From contig NZ_JASISQ010000001.1 of the NCBI RefSeq assembly GCF_030063205.1, forward strand, positions 547,152-611,151: a DNA stretch of 64,000 bases, read 5' to 3'. The notes beneath the pieces are model-generated. The model was not told the origin of the DNA, ran no database searches, and saw only the letters and a program-made list of their open reading frames with translations. This document shows, piece by piece, positions 35,403-45,399 of this stretch. The position numbers and the translations under genes were made by a program. This DNA comes from Arthrobacter antibioticus. Its GTDB lineage: Bacteria > Actinomycetota > Actinomycetes > Actinomycetales > Micrococcaceae. Position 1 is the stretch's first letter. Every line of letters begins with the position of its first letter.

Positions 35403-35651
35403 ACGCGGATCTGGCCCAAACCAAGGCGTCCCGACTAAAGGCAAAATAGGTCAGTTGAGAGTGGCAACAACACGTGCCCCACGGCTGCGAAGGGCCCGCG
35501 AAGCATCCTGGGAGCACAACTGTTTATTACGCACATTGTCTTGGGCACACGGGGGCATCAGTCCGGCGCGCGTTGAATCAGGTACTGTGTCGTGCATAAC
35601 CAGAAATGGTGAATTGCATATCTTATCGATGAACTCTCCATAGGAGGACCC

Positions 35652-37898
35652 TTGGAAGTCTGGCCCGGAACCGCATACCCCTTGGGCGCCACCTTTGATG
35701 GAACCGGCACCAATTTCTCCTTATTTAGTGAGCACGCAGACAAGGTGGTGCTTTGTCTGTTGGCAGAGGATCGCAGCGAGACGCGGATTGAGCTGGAGGA
35801 AGTGGACGGGCATGTATGGCATTGCTACGTCCCAGAGGTCCAGCCCGGCCAACAATACGGGTACCGTGTGCACGGACCCTATGAGCCCAAGAACGGGCTG
35901 CGGTTCGACGCCAACAAGCTCCTGTTGGATCCATATGCGAAGTCCATCCAAGGCCAAATCGACTGGGATCCAGCTCTGTTTTCCTACCAATTTCAGGATC
36001 AGGACGCCCGGAATGAGGACGACTCAGCAGCACATGCAATGTACAGCGTGGTAATCAATCCGTTCTTCGAATGGAACGGCGATCGCCAGCTACGCATCCC
36101 GTACCACGAGTCAGTTATTTACGAAGCCCATGTCAAAGGCCTGACGGAACTTCACCAAGATATTCCGGAAGATCAACGCGGTACGTATTCCGGCGTGTCG
36201 CACCCGGTGATGATTGAACATTTTCACAAACTCGGCGTCACCGCCGTCGAACTAATGCCCGTTCATCAGTTCGTCAATGACGGCACGTTGGTGGAGAAGG
36301 GTCTGAGTAACTATTGGGGTTATAACAGCATTGGTTTTTTTGCCCCGCAGAATACCTACAGTTCCACAGGTGAGCAGGGAAACCAGGTTCAAGAGTTCAA
36401 GGCCATGGTTCGTGACCTGCATAGGGCAGATATCGAAGTCATCCTTGATGTGGTGTACAACCACACGGCTGAAGGCAACCACCTTGGCCCCACGCTCTCC
36501 TTTAAAGGGATCGACAACGCTGCCTATTACCGCTTGGTGGACGATGATCCGCAGTACTACATGGACTACACGGGTACGGGCAACTCATTGAATGTTCGCC
36601 ACCCACACTCCCTCCAACTGCTCATGGACTCGTTGCGCTACTGGGTGACGGAGATGCATGTTGATGGTTTTCGCTTCGATCTGGCCTCCACTTTGGCGCG
36701 GGAATTTTATGCCGTTGACAAACTCTCCACGTTCTTCGAACTCATCCAACAGGACCCAATCATCTCCCAGGTCAAGCTCATTGCCGAGCCCTGGGATGTT
36801 GGTCCGGGCGGCTATCAGGTGGGCAACTTCCCGCCACAGTGGACCGAATGGAACGGTAAGTACAGGGACACCGTTCGCGATTTCTGGCGTGGTGAACCGG
36901 CAACTCTTGGCGAGTTCGCTTCTCGGCTCACAGGATCGGCGGATCTGTACGAAAGTTCAGGACGCCGTCCAGTCGCCTCTATTAATTTTGTCACCGCCCA
37001 TGACGGTTTTACACTGCGGGATCTGGTCTCATATAACGAGAAACGAAACGAAGCCAATGGTGAAGACAACAACGACGGTGAGGCGCACAACCGCTCTTGG
37101 AACTGTGGAGCGGAGGGTCCCACGGATAACGACGATGTGTTGACTTTGCGGGCACGGCAGCAACGCAACATGATCGTCACGCTCCTGCTTTCCCAAGGCG
37201 TACCGATGATCCTGCATGGAGATGAGCTTGGCCGTACCCAGCAAGGAAACAACAACACCTATTGCCAAGACTCCGAGCTCAGTTGGGTGCACTGGGATTC
37301 AGTGGATCAACCGCTAGTGGAGTTTACGGCGATGGTGAATAAGATTCGTCGCGACCATCCCATTTTTCGCCGGAGCCGGTTCTTCGACGGCAGACCAGTC
37401 CTGCGTGGTGAGGGTGAGGCGCTTCCTGACATCGTCTGGCTCAGACCTGACGGAGCAGACATGTTGCCGCAGGACTGGGATAGTGGATTCGGCCGCTGCG
37501 TAGGTGTCTTTTATAACGGGGACGGCATCCGCGAAAAAGACAGACGTGGTCGGCGTATTACTGACAAGAGCTTTCTGCTGCTTTTCAATGCAGCCAATGA
37601 GGCCGTGAGCTTTCAGCTCCCCTCAAAGGAGCACTCCCCGTTCTGGGAAATTTTGGTTGACACAGCTAGCGGTGGGAAAATCGAGCCGGTTCCGGCTGGA
37701 AGCACCCTTGATTTGGCAGCAAAATCCACCGTAATCCTGCGAGCCTACTCTGGACCCGAAGAGGTTGTGGACTACTCTGCCGCAGCATCGTTGGCCGCCA
37801 TGGCCGAGGACCCCGCACCGCCTGAGGTTGAGGAACCCGCACCGGGCACGGAGTCAGGGGAAGTGGTGGAGACCGAGCCGGAGGAAACCTCACCATGA
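35652..37898 (+). CDS. glgX: Glycogen debranching enzyme GlgX/TreX
   Basis: A 748-residue GH13 isoamylase-type enzyme that removes alpha-1,6 branches from glycogen. The N-terminal CBM48 domain starts at [20 protein letters not shown]. Catalytic regions are [18 protein letters not shown] (nucleophile Asp), [14 protein letters not shown] (acid/base Glu) and [12 protein letters not shown]. The start is TTG at 35652 after AGGAGG. The last 40 residues form an acidic Pro/Glu tail not needed by the family. It overlaps treY by four bases; in this gene order it supplies debranched maltodextrin for trehalose synthesis. Confidence 0.95.
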   Translation: MEVWPGTAYPLGATFDGTGTNFSLFSEHADKVVLCLLAEDRSETRIELEEVDGHVWHCYVPEVQPGQQYGYRVHGPYEPKNGLRFDANKLLLDPYAKSIQGQIDWDPALFSYQFQDQDARNEDDSAAHAMYSVVINPFFEWNGDRQLRIPYHESVIYEAHVKGLTELHQDIPEDQRGTYSGVSHPVMIEHFHKLGVTAVELMPVHQFVNDGTLVEKGLSNYWGYNSIGFFAPQNTYSSTGEQGNQVQEFKAMVRDLHRADIEVILDVVYNHTAEGNHLGPTLSFKGIDNAAYYRLVDDDPQYYMDYTGTGNSLNVRHPHSLQLLMDSLRYWVTEMHVDGFRFDLASTLAREFYAVDKLSTFFELIQQDPIISQVKLIAEPWDVGPGGYQVGNFPPQWTEWNGKYRDTVRDFWRGEPATLGEFASRLTGSADLYESSGRRPVASINFVTAHDGFTLRDLVSYNEKRNEANGEDNNDGEAHNRSWNCGAEGPTDNDDVLTLRARQQRNMIVTLLLSQGVPMILHGDELGRTQQGNNNTYCQDSELSWVHWDSVDQPLVEFTAMVNKIRRDHPIFRRSRFFDGRPVLRGEGEALPDIVWLRPDGADMLPQDWDSGFGRCVGVFYNGDGIREKDRRGRRITDKSFLLLFNAANEAVSFQLPSKEHSPFWEILVDTASGGKIEPVPAGSTLDLAAKSTVILRAYSGPEEVVDYSAAASLAAMAEDPAPPEVEEPAPGTESGEVVETEPEETSP

Positions 37899-40243
37899 GA
37901 ACACCGGTGTCCACTTACAGGCTGCAACTCAATGCGGATTTCACTCTCTACGACGCGGCCCAAACCGTTGAATATTTGAAGTTGCTGGGAGTGGATTGGG
38001 TGTACCTTTCCCCGGTTCTAACAGCTGAGAAGGGTTCAACCCACGGTTACGATGTCACCGATCCTGGCAGTGTGGATGCAGAACGTGGAGGCCCCGAAGG
38101 TTTTCTTGCGTTCTCCACCGCGGCCCGGAAAGCAGGTCTTGGCGTGCTGGTGGACATTGTGCCCAACCATATGGGCGTGGCTACCCCGAAACAAAACGCT
38201 TGGTGGTTCTCACTTTTGCGCGATGGGGCGGATTCGCCGTGGGCCAAGGCGTTCGACGTCGATTGGGCAGCTGGGGCGGGCCGCATCAGAATCCCCGTCC
38301 TATCCAATGATCAAGACCGCCAAGCGCTGGCCATCGAGGATGGCGAACTCTGCTATTACGAACACCGTTTTCCGCTGGCACCAGGTACTTACTCTCCCGG
38401 GGACGATCCAGAAGAAGTCCATGCTAGGCAACACTATGAGTTAATTGATTGGCGCAGGGCAAATTATGACCTGAACTATCGCCGGTTTTTTGCGGTAAAT
38501 TCTCTTGCCGGTGTGCGGGTGGAAGACGCTGAGGTTTTCACTGAAACACATACGGAGATTCAGCGCTGGTTTCTTCAGGATCTGGTTGATGGCCTGCGGA
38601 TCGACCACCCTGACGGCCTGGCCGATCCGTCAGGGTACTTGCAACAGCTGGGTGCCCTCATCAATGGAAAATATGTGCTTGTGGAAAAAATTCTTGAACC
38701 AGGCGAGTCGTTGCCTACCGATTTCACGTGTGCTGGAACTACAGGTTATGACGCTCTTGCTGACATAGACCGAGTATTCATTGATGCAGCTGGCCAGCCC
38801 GGGCTCGATGCCCTGGACGCCAGTATCCGAGGCGGGCACGCACCCGACTATGAACAAATTATTTACAGGACAAAACGCAGCGTCACGGACGGGATTCTGC
38901 ATTCGGAGATGCTGCGTTTGGCTCGCTTGGTGCCCGCCAATGCCGCGCTCAGCGTTGAGCTGGCCGCCGATGCAATCTCAGAAATCATTGCGGCGTTCCC
39001 TATCTACCGCACTTACCTTCCCGAAGGGGAAACTACCCTGCGCTCGGCGTGCTTTCTTGCCACCCAGAGACGTCCAGACCTGCAAGGCGCAGTGGGTCTA
39101 CTCTTGCCCCTCTTGCTCGAAGCGGGCCCGGAGGACGGCGCTGAGCTTGGCCGGCGTTTCCAGCAAACTTCCGGCATGGTGATGGCCAAGGGGGTCGAAG
39201 ACTGCGCCTTCTTCCGCCACACGCGTCTGGGCACGCTCACTGAAGTGGGTGGTGACCCAACGGAGTTCGCTATTGCTCCGGACGAATTTCACCAGCGCAT
39301 GCAACATCGGCGCCAACACCTGCCCCTGTCCATGACCACTTTGAGCACTCATGACACCAAACGCAGCGAGGACACGCGGGCACGTATTTCAACTCTCGCC
39401 GAGGTCACCGGCGAATGGGAGAAGTTCCTCCTCCGCGCGCAGCAACTAGCTCCACTCCCGGATGGGCCACTGGCTAACCTGCTCTGGCAATCCATTGCCG
39501 GTGTCTGGCCTGCAAGGCGAGAAAGACTCCACAGTTATGCGCAGAAGGCTGCCAGGGAAGCAGGTAACTCAACTAACTGGGCCACACCTGAACTGAACTT
39601 TGAACAGCAGTTAGCCACCACAGTCGATGCCGCCTTCGACAACTCTGAGCTGCGCGGCCTGCTGGATTCTCTAGTAGCCATGGTGGAACCATATGGTGCT
39701 TCTAATTCGCTCGGCGCCAAACTTGTGCAGCTGACCTGCCCTGGTGTGCCCGACGTGTATCAGGGCACGGAATTCTGGGACCGTTCCCTGACGGATCCAG
39801 ATAACCGGCGGCCCGTCGATTTTAACGCACGCAGGCACGCACTAAAGGATTTGGATAGTGGTGAGCTCCCGCCGTCGTTCCTTTTGGAAACAACAAAACT
39901 GTTGGTGACTTCGCGTGCCTTGCGTCTGCGCCGGGACCAGCCGCAGCTGTTCAGCGGATACACCCCGGTGACCGCCACAGGTCCCGCTGCCGAGCATTTG
40001 CTTGCCTTCAGTAGAGCCAGCGGTACCAACGGCATTACCGATGGGGCCTTGACACTCGTCACACGGCTACCACGTGGGCTGGAACGTGGAGGCGGTTGGA
40101 ATCAAACGTCAGTTCACCTCGACGTTGATATGCGTGACGCACTCACCGAACGTGACTACTGTCAAGGACAGGTGGCCATCGCCGACATTCTGCGCAACTA
40201 TCCTGTTGCCCTCCTGACTCCAAGAACAGCACAACGCTCATGA
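37895..40243 (+). CDS. treY: Maltooligosyl trehalose synthase
   Basis: A 782-residue GH13 enzyme that converts the reducing-end alpha-1,4 bond of maltodextrin to an alpha,alpha-1,1 bond. TreY hallmarks are the N-terminal [50 protein letters not shown] (nucleophile Asp), VEKILEPGE (acid/base Glu) and [12 protein letters not shown]. Length is typical. It overlaps glgX (start) and treZ (end) by four bases each, so the three are translationally coupled. Confidence 0.96.
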   Translation: MRTPVSTYRLQLNADFTLYDAAQTVEYLKLLGVDWVYLSPVLTAEKGSTHGYDVTDPGSVDAERGGPEGFLAFSTAARKAGLGVLVDIVPNHMGVATPKQNAWWFSLLRDGADSPWAKAFDVDWAAGAGRIRIPVLSNDQDRQALAIEDGELCYYEHRFPLAPGTYSPGDDPEEVHARQHYELIDWRRANYDLNYRRFFAVNSLAGVRVEDAEVFTETHTEIQRWFLQDLVDGLRIDHPDGLADPSGYLQQLGALINGKYVLVEKILEPGESLPTDFTCAGTTGYDALADIDRVFIDAAGQPGLDALDASIRGGHAPDYEQIIYRTKRSVTDGILHSEMLRLARLVPANAALSVELAADAISEIIAAFPIYRTYLPEGETTLRSACFLATQRRPDLQGAVGLLLPLLLEAGPEDGAELGRRFQQTSGMVMAKGVEDCAFFRHTRLGTLTEVGGDPTEFAIAPDEFHQRMQHRRQHLPLSMTTLSTHDTKRSEDTRARISTLAEVTGEWEKFLLRAQQLAPLPDGPLANLLWQSIAGVWPARRERLHSYAQKAAREAGNSTNWATPELNFEQQLATTVDAAFDNSELRGLLDSLVAMVEPYGASNSLGAKLVQLTCPGVPDVYQGTEFWDRSLTDPDNRRPVDFNARRHALKDLDSGELPPSFLLETTKLLVTSRALRLRRDQPQLFSGYTPVTATGPAAEHLLAFSRASGTNGITDGALTLVTRLPRGLERGGGWNQTSVHLDVDMRDALTERDYCQGQVAIADILRNYPVALLTPRTAQRS

Positions 40244-42027
40244 CCTCACCAACACCGGGCAGCCGACGCTTTGATGTGTGGGCACCAAAAGCAACTACGC
40301 TCACCCTGCTGGCCGGGGAGAACAAGTTTCCCATGACCAGGTGCACCGAGGAAGTCCCTGGCAGCGAGGGGTGGTGGACGTGCACCAACGCTCCCGCCCA
40401 CGGGGAGTTTGAGTACGGCTACCTCTTGGATCAGGACACACACGCTCTGCCAGATCCGAGGTCCCGGCGTCAGCCCCATGGTGTGCACTCTCTCTCACAC
40501 ACCTTTGACCCATCCGCGCACGAATGGAGGGATGGAGCATGGCAGGGGCGTGAACTGACGGGGGCGGTTATTTATGAGTTGCATGTGGGCACGTTCACCA
40601 GTGCTGGCACCTTAGCCGGCGCAGCGCAGAAGCTGGATTATCTTGCGGAGCTGGGTGTCGATTTTATTGAGCTATTACCTGTCAATGATTTCAATGGCAC
40701 GCATAATTGGGGTTACGACGGCGTCCTTTGGTACGCCGTGCACGAGGGCTATGGCGGTCCAGCGGAATACCAGTGCTTTGTTGACGCCGCCCACAGGGTG
40801 GGAATTGGTGTTATCCAAGACGTGGTTTACAACCATCTTGGACCCAGCGGAAATTATCTGCCGCGTTTTGGCCCCTACCTCAACGAGGATGCGGGGAACA
40901 CGTGGGGTGACAGCGTGAATCTGGATGGTGGCGGCTCAGATACCGTCCGCCGCTATATTTTGGACAATGCAGCCATGTGGCTGCGAGATTACCATGTTGA
41001 TGGTCTCCGGCTAGACGCCGTCCACGCGTTCAAGGATGAAAGGGCGCTACCTCTGCTTGAAGAGTTGGCCGAACTAGCCGACTGCGTGTCGGTAGAGTCA
41101 GGGCGGCCAGTGACGATGATCGCCGAGTCCGATCTTAACGATCCCCGGTTACTTTATTCCAGGACCCGGAACGGGCATGGACTACGAGCACAATGGAGTG
41201 ATGACTTTCACCACGCTTTACATGTCAATCTCAGTGGAGAAGCTGACGGCTACTATGCTGATTTTGACAGTATTGGGGCGCTAGCGAAAGTATTGGAGTA
41301 TGGATTTTTCCACGACGGCAGCTATTCCAGTTTCCGCGGCCGCCACCATGGCCGGCAAATCGATCGCACAACTGTCCACCCCTCAGCTCTGGTGGTGTGC
41401 AGCCAAAACCATGACCAGATCGGCAACCGCGCCGCTGGTGACAGACTCTCGAAGAATCTTAGTTATGGACAGTTGGCCGTAGCCGCAGTTGCCACCTTAA
41501 CTTCCCCGTTCACCCCCATGCTGTTCATGGGCGAGGAATACGGTGCCAGTACCCCATGGCAGTTTTTCACATCCCACCCTGAACCGGAACTGGCTCAAGC
41601 AACCGCAGCCGGGCGAATTAAAGAATTTGAGCACATGGGGTGGGACCCAAAAATGGTGCCCGACCCGCAGGAACCGGCTACGTTCCGACGATCCGTGCTT
41701 GACTGGTCCGAGGCCGCCAGTGGCGATCACGCACGGTTGCTGGATTTGTACAAACGTCTAACCTCGTTGCGCCGAACTACCGCTGAACTTAGCCAGCCGG
41801 GCTTTGCCAACATCAGTGTTGAATTCGCTGAAGCGGACAAATGGTTGCTGCTGCGCAGAGACGGCATTGAGGTGGCGCTTAATTTTTCTCCGCGCAGGCG
41901 AAAAGTCCCTGTCCAAGGAACGCATCTGCTCCTGGCCACCGAGGACGGTGTGCATCTCATCCCTGACGGATCCCCAACACTCCTTCAAATGCCGGGCCAC
42001 TGCGCCGCAATTATCGCGAAGCGGTAA
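40240..42027 (+). CDS. treZ: Maltooligosyl trehalose trehalohydrolase
   Basis: A 595-residue GH13 enzyme that releases trehalose from maltooligosyl trehalose. N-terminal CBM48-like domain [14 protein letters not shown], then [43 protein letters not shown] (nucleophile Asp), [11 protein letters not shown] (acid/base Glu) and [16 protein letters not shown]. Final step of the OtsAB-independent route to trehalose, a protectant against desiccation, cold and osmotic stress. No clear terminator in the short gap before the convergent FUSC gene. Confidence 0.96.
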   Translation: MTSPTPGSRRFDVWAPKATTLTLLAGENKFPMTRCTEEVPGSEGWWTCTNAPAHGEFEYGYLLDQDTHALPDPRSRRQPHGVHSLSHTFDPSAHEWRDGAWQGRELTGAVIYELHVGTFTSAGTLAGAAQKLDYLAELGVDFIELLPVNDFNGTHNWGYDGVLWYAVHEGYGGPAEYQCFVDAAHRVGIGVIQDVVYNHLGPSGNYLPRFGPYLNEDAGNTWGDSVNLDGGGSDTVRRYILDNAAMWLRDYHVDGLRLDAVHAFKDERALPLLEELAELADCVSVESGRPVTMIAESDLNDPRLLYSRTRNGHGLRAQWSDDFHHALHVNLSGEADGYYADFDSIGALAKVLEYGFFHDGSYSSFRGRHHGRQIDRTTVHPSALVVCSQNHDQIGNRAAGDRLSKNLSYGQLAVAAVATLTSPFTPMLFMGEEYGASTPWQFFTSHPEPELAQATAAGRIKEFEHMGWDPKMVPDPQEPATFRRSVLDWSEAASGDHARLLDLYKRLTSLRRTTAELSQPGFANISVEFAEADKWLLLRRDGIEVALNFSPRRRKVPVQGTHLLLATEDGVHLIPDGSPTLLQMPGHCAAIIAKR

Positions 42028-42051
42028 ATCTTAGACTCGAATCAACAGCTC

Positions 42052-43170
42052 TCACGCACCTTTTTCACTTCGCTCCGGAGGCAGAAGTCGGCTACTCAGG
42101 GCAGCAAGTATGCGTTGCAGATCAAGTGCTACCGCTACTCCTGGAGACATGGAAAGCTGATCGTACTTTTCTTCGGCACTTACGGCGTCGGTGAGGACAG
42201 CCACGCTTTGCCGTGCACTCTCTATAGCGTGCGCGCAGTCTCTTTCCTCATCCCATGCGCGGAGCACCTCTGCTGTGGACTGTAAACAGTCACTTAAGGG
42301 TTGGCGCAATTCATCCTTCAGGGCTAGGTCCAATGACCCCTCCCAAATGGCTGCCACCAGGACTTCGGAAAGATCCCGGATATGAAAAGTGATGACCTCT
42401 AGAACGGTCAGATCTTCGAACCCTTCACTGACTATGTGATGGCGAGACTTCAGAAAGCCGCGGGGGTTGGCCCGGTGACTCTCCTTGGCTTCATGAACCG
42501 CTCCCCGGATCTGGGCAACCGAGTCGTCTAAAACGTGGCGACGGGCTGCCCACGCCTCATGTTCCGGCGGCCAGGCCTCCACCAGTGCTTTCGCCACATC
42601 CTCAAGCTGTTCGATAAGTACAAAGCGTCCACGGGAAATCCGTGCCCGGGCGGCGTCCAATGACAACGGCGGGAAAAGTGTCACGTTGACAGTCAAGCCG
42701 ACCGCTACGCCCATCGCCATCTGGACGGCGTACCCGATGGAGAACGCATCAACACCCTTGGGCCCGTCTATAAGCAACACAAGAAGTGTTGCCACCGGAA
42801 CATAGTCGCGCCCAGCACCCAGACGTGGCACGCCCGCCAGTAACACCCCCAGCCCAACGGCAACAGAAATGGTAATGATGTTGGGATCGCCCAACAGCAG
42901 CACTATCGCCGCCAATGAGATCCCCAACACCAAACCGGTCAGTGTTTGAAAGCCAGTGCGCACTGACCCCATGAAGGTGGGGTACATGCTTACCAAAGCT
43001 CCTAGAGGGGCGTAGTAAGGAAACTCTTGCGTGACACCGGGCATGTGGGGCGCCAAGAACCAGGCGATGCCAACGGCAAGGGCGGTTTTGGCGGCCAGCA
43101 ACACGCGCCGACCGCTCACTGTGGCTGCGGCCCATACTTTCAGGGTTTGCAATGAGATCTTTCCACTCAT
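42052..43170 (-). CDS. FUSC/ArAE-family membrane protein
   Basis: A 372-residue membrane protein. Six or so hydrophobic segments occupy residues about 20-165 (from VLLAAKTALAVGIAWFLAP to AMGVAVGLTVNVTLFPP), followed by a long cytoplasmic helical domain. The layout agrees with FUSC/aromatic acid exporter proteins such as YdhK/AaeB relatives. Substrate unknown; family members export aromatic or organic acids. Monocistronic by position. Confidence 0.82.
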   Translation of the reverse strand: MSGKISLQTLKVWAAATVSGRRVLLAAKTALAVGIAWFLAPHMPGVTQEFPYYAPLGALVSMYPTFMGSVRTGFQTLTGLVLGISLAAIVLLLGDPNIITISVAVGLGVLLAGVPRLGAGRDYVPVATLLVLLIDGPKGVDAFSIGYAVQMAMGVAVGLTVNVTLFPPLSLDAARARISRGRFVLIEQLEDVAKALVEAWPPEHEAWAARRHVLDDSVAQIRGAVHEAKESHRANPRGFLKSRHHIVSEGFEDLTVLEVITFHIRDLSEVLVAAIWEGSLDLALKDELRQPLSDCLQSTAEVLRAWDEERDCAHAIESARQSVAVLTDAVSAEEKYDQLSMSPGVAVALDLQRILAALSSRLLPPERSEKGA

Positions 43171-43228
43171 GGTGTAGTTCAGAGCAAGCTAATAACGTAT
43201 TGCTCGCACTTTTTTAGTGCAGTCAGAG

Positions 43229-43486
43229 CTACAGATCGGTGTCGCGAGTGTTCTCTGTGCGTTCCACGAGAGCTTGACCGTCTGGTTGGCCCACCACTGT
43301 GCGGCGGGTTGAGGTTGACTGACGCCGACGGAACATAAAGACCAAGCCCAGCACAAAAACAACCGCACCGGCGATCATCATGATGTTGCCAACCAACATC
43401 AGGTCAATCCAAGCCACCTCGATGTTCAAGGCAAATCGTAAAATAGCACCAACAACGAACAGGAAGATTCCAGAACCAATACTCAT
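43229..43486 (-). CDS. DUF6458 small membrane protein
   Basis: An 85-residue two-helix membrane protein. MSIGSGIFLFVVGAILRFA followed by a short loop (NIEVAWIDLMLVGNIMMIAGAVVF at residues about 21-44) and a basic RRR stop-transfer segment is the DUF6458 pattern, common in actinobacteria and of unknown function. Its start lies between the FUSC gene and the divergent DUF488 gene. Confidence 0.85.
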   Translation of the reverse strand: MSIGSGIFLFVVGAILRFALNIEVAWIDLMLVGNIMMIAGAVVFVLGLVFMFRRRQSTSTRRTVVGQPDGQALVERTENTRDTDL

Positions 43487-43645
43487 GAGAATTACCTTTT
43501 CTTTCAGTAGATTGTCACAACGATCAGTGCGGGGACATAAAAATGCGCAACCGCGGCGCTTCAGTACTCCAATAATGCTACAACCAGCTCAATGCATCTG
43601 GTGTGACTTGGGGTACTTCCAGCGTGTTTTAGATAGTGTGAAGCT

Positions 43646-44179
43646 ATGGAGAGTATCAAAATATACACGATCGGGCATTCCACCCACCCCATCGATGAAT
43701 TTATTGCCATGCTGCATGCTCACGGCGTCAAAAAGTTGGTGGATGTCAGAACAATTCCCAAATCTGGACACAATCCACAGTTCATGGCGGATGCTTTGGC
43801 CACGAGTCTGCGGGCTGAGGGCATTACCTACAGGAGAGCGAAAGCTCTCGGAGGTTTACGTCACGTTCGCAAGGACAGCCCCAACAGTGGGTGGCGTAAC
43901 AAATCATTTCAGGGTTACGCCGATTACATGCAAACTCCTGATTTCACTGAAGCGTTGGAGGACTTACTGGATCGTTCGCAGCACAGTGATGTGGTTATCA
44001 TGTGTGCTGAGGCAGTGCCATGGCGGTGTCACCGATCCATGATCGGTGATGCGCTGGTGGTCCGCGGTGTCACCGTTCTTGACATCATGACTGAGAAGAA
44101 AGCCACAGAGCATGTTCTCCATTCCTTCGCTCGCGTTGATGGCACCAGCATCACGTATCCACCTGAGACTGCCGGCTGA
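43646..44179 (+). CDS. DUF488 domain protein
   Basis: A 177-residue cytosolic protein. N-terminal YTIGHSTHPIDEFIAML and VDVRTIPKSG are the DUF488 signature, with the C-terminal CAEAVPWRCHRSMI (paired Cys and His) also conserved in the family. Members have been suggested to bind nucleic acid or act in DNA repair-related contexts, but function is unknown. ATG 43646 has no strong ribosome site. Confidence 0.88.
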   Translation: MESIKIYTIGHSTHPIDEFIAMLHAHGVKKLVDVRTIPKSGHNPQFMADALATSLRAEGITYRRAKALGGLRHVRKDSPNSGWRNKSFQGYADYMQTPDFTEALEDLLDRSQHSDVVIMCAEAVPWRCHRSMIGDALVVRGVTVLDIMTEKKATEHVLHSFARVDGTSITYPPETAG

Positions 44180-44249
44180 TTCTCAACGCTTTTGCTCATA
44201 TGCCCGCGTACTGGCAGTTGCAAGCCCACTCGTGTGGAACAGTAGTGTC

Positions 44250-45326
44250 ATGGCTCCCAGACCTTCACAGCACCAGCTAAGCAGCGAGGATCGCATGCAT
44301 CACCTTCCTGCCGCAAAACCCCCGGCCAGTGCTTTGCTTGGTCCTGTCATGCACGTTGTCGACATGGTCCATGGTGTGCGCTCGCGTCTGGCCCAGGTTA
44401 AAGGCTTCACTCCCACCATTCTGGCCTATCCAGGCTACGGCTCCACTTCATGGGTGCGCGTGCTGGGCAGGGTCATGCTGATAGGCAAACCTGCCAAGAC
44501 TCTCGGTAAAGTGCGCGGATGGCGGGCCTTCACCAGCGTGCCCATCCGTTACAGCGAAATTGAAGTGGAGATCAATGGCGTCAGCCATACTGTTCAAGCA
44601 GATTCCGGCGGAATCATCGACGTGGTGTTGGAAGCGTCCTTAACTCCGGGCTGGCATTCAGTATTACTGCGAAGCCAAACTGCGGCTCCCACGGAAGCCC
44701 GAATCCTCGTCGTCGCATCGGATGTCAGCTTTGGGGTCATCTCTGATATCGATGACACCGTCATGGTCACTGCTTTGCCCCGACCATTGTTGGCCCTGTG
44801 GAACACCCTGGTCCTGAGCGAGAGGGCCCGGACACCTACCCCGGGTATGGCCGTGTTGCTCGAGCGAATTGTTGCCCGGCACCCTGAGGCCCCTGTCCTT
44901 TACCTCTCTACCGGCGCATGGAACGTGGCACCGGCTTTAGAAAGATTTCTTGGCCGAAATTTATATCCTGCAGGGGTTCTGCTCTTGACAGACTGGGGCC
45001 CATCAAGGCAGCACTGGTTCCGTAGCGGGCGCGAACATAAACTTAAAAATTTGGCGCGATTAGCGCAGGAATTTCCCAGTATCAAATGGCTTTTGGTAGG
45101 TGACGATGGGCAGCACGATCCACAGATATACGCGGAATTTGCCAGGATTCATGCCACGCAGACAGCCGCGGTCGCCATTCGCGAGTTATCGGCCGGGGAA
45201 GCCCTGTTGGCAGGTGGCCGCTCACACGAGGACGCTCTTGCCACCGAGCATGGAGCCGTACCGTGGGTGAGTGCTCCTGACGGCGCAGGATTGGCGGAGA
45301 AACTCAAGGAGCACGGTTTGCTCTAA
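44250..45326 (+). CDS. App1-family phosphatase-like protein (DUF2183)
   Basis: About 358 residues. The HAD-type motif ISDIDDTVM (near residue 172) and the later LYLSTGAWNVAP and VGDDGQHDPQIY are the APP1/DUF2183 catalytic core, as in the yeast phosphatidate phosphatase App1. The N-terminal half has a beta-rich region (AYPGYGSTSWVRVLGRVM) common in bacterial members. ATG 44250 is a cautious start; ATG 44295, with GAGG five bases upstream, is better served. The following gene is a lipid phosphatase/kinase, so both may act on membrane lipids. Confidence 0.82.
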   Translation: MAPRPSQHQLSSEDRMHHLPAAKPPASALLGPVMHVVDMVHGVRSRLAQVKGFTPTILAYPGYGSTSWVRVLGRVMLIGKPAKTLGKVRGWRAFTSVPIRYSEIEVEINGVSHTVQADSGGIIDVVLEASLTPGWHSVLLRSQTAAPTEARILVVASDVSFGVISDIDDTVMVTALPRPLLALWNTLVLSERARTPTPGMAVLLERIVARHPEAPVLYLSTGAWNVAPALERFLGRNLYPAGVLLLTDWGPSRQHWFRSGREHKLKNLARLAQEFPSIKWLLVGDDGQHDPQIYAEFARIHATQTAAVAIRELSAGEALLAGGRSHEDALATEHGAVPWVSAPDGAGLAEKLKEHGLL

Positions 45327-45399
45327 GTTGGCAGCTGGCAGGCTAGGCCGCTCAAACGTCCAACACCATCTGATTCTGGCGAAAAATTAGGACATCGGC

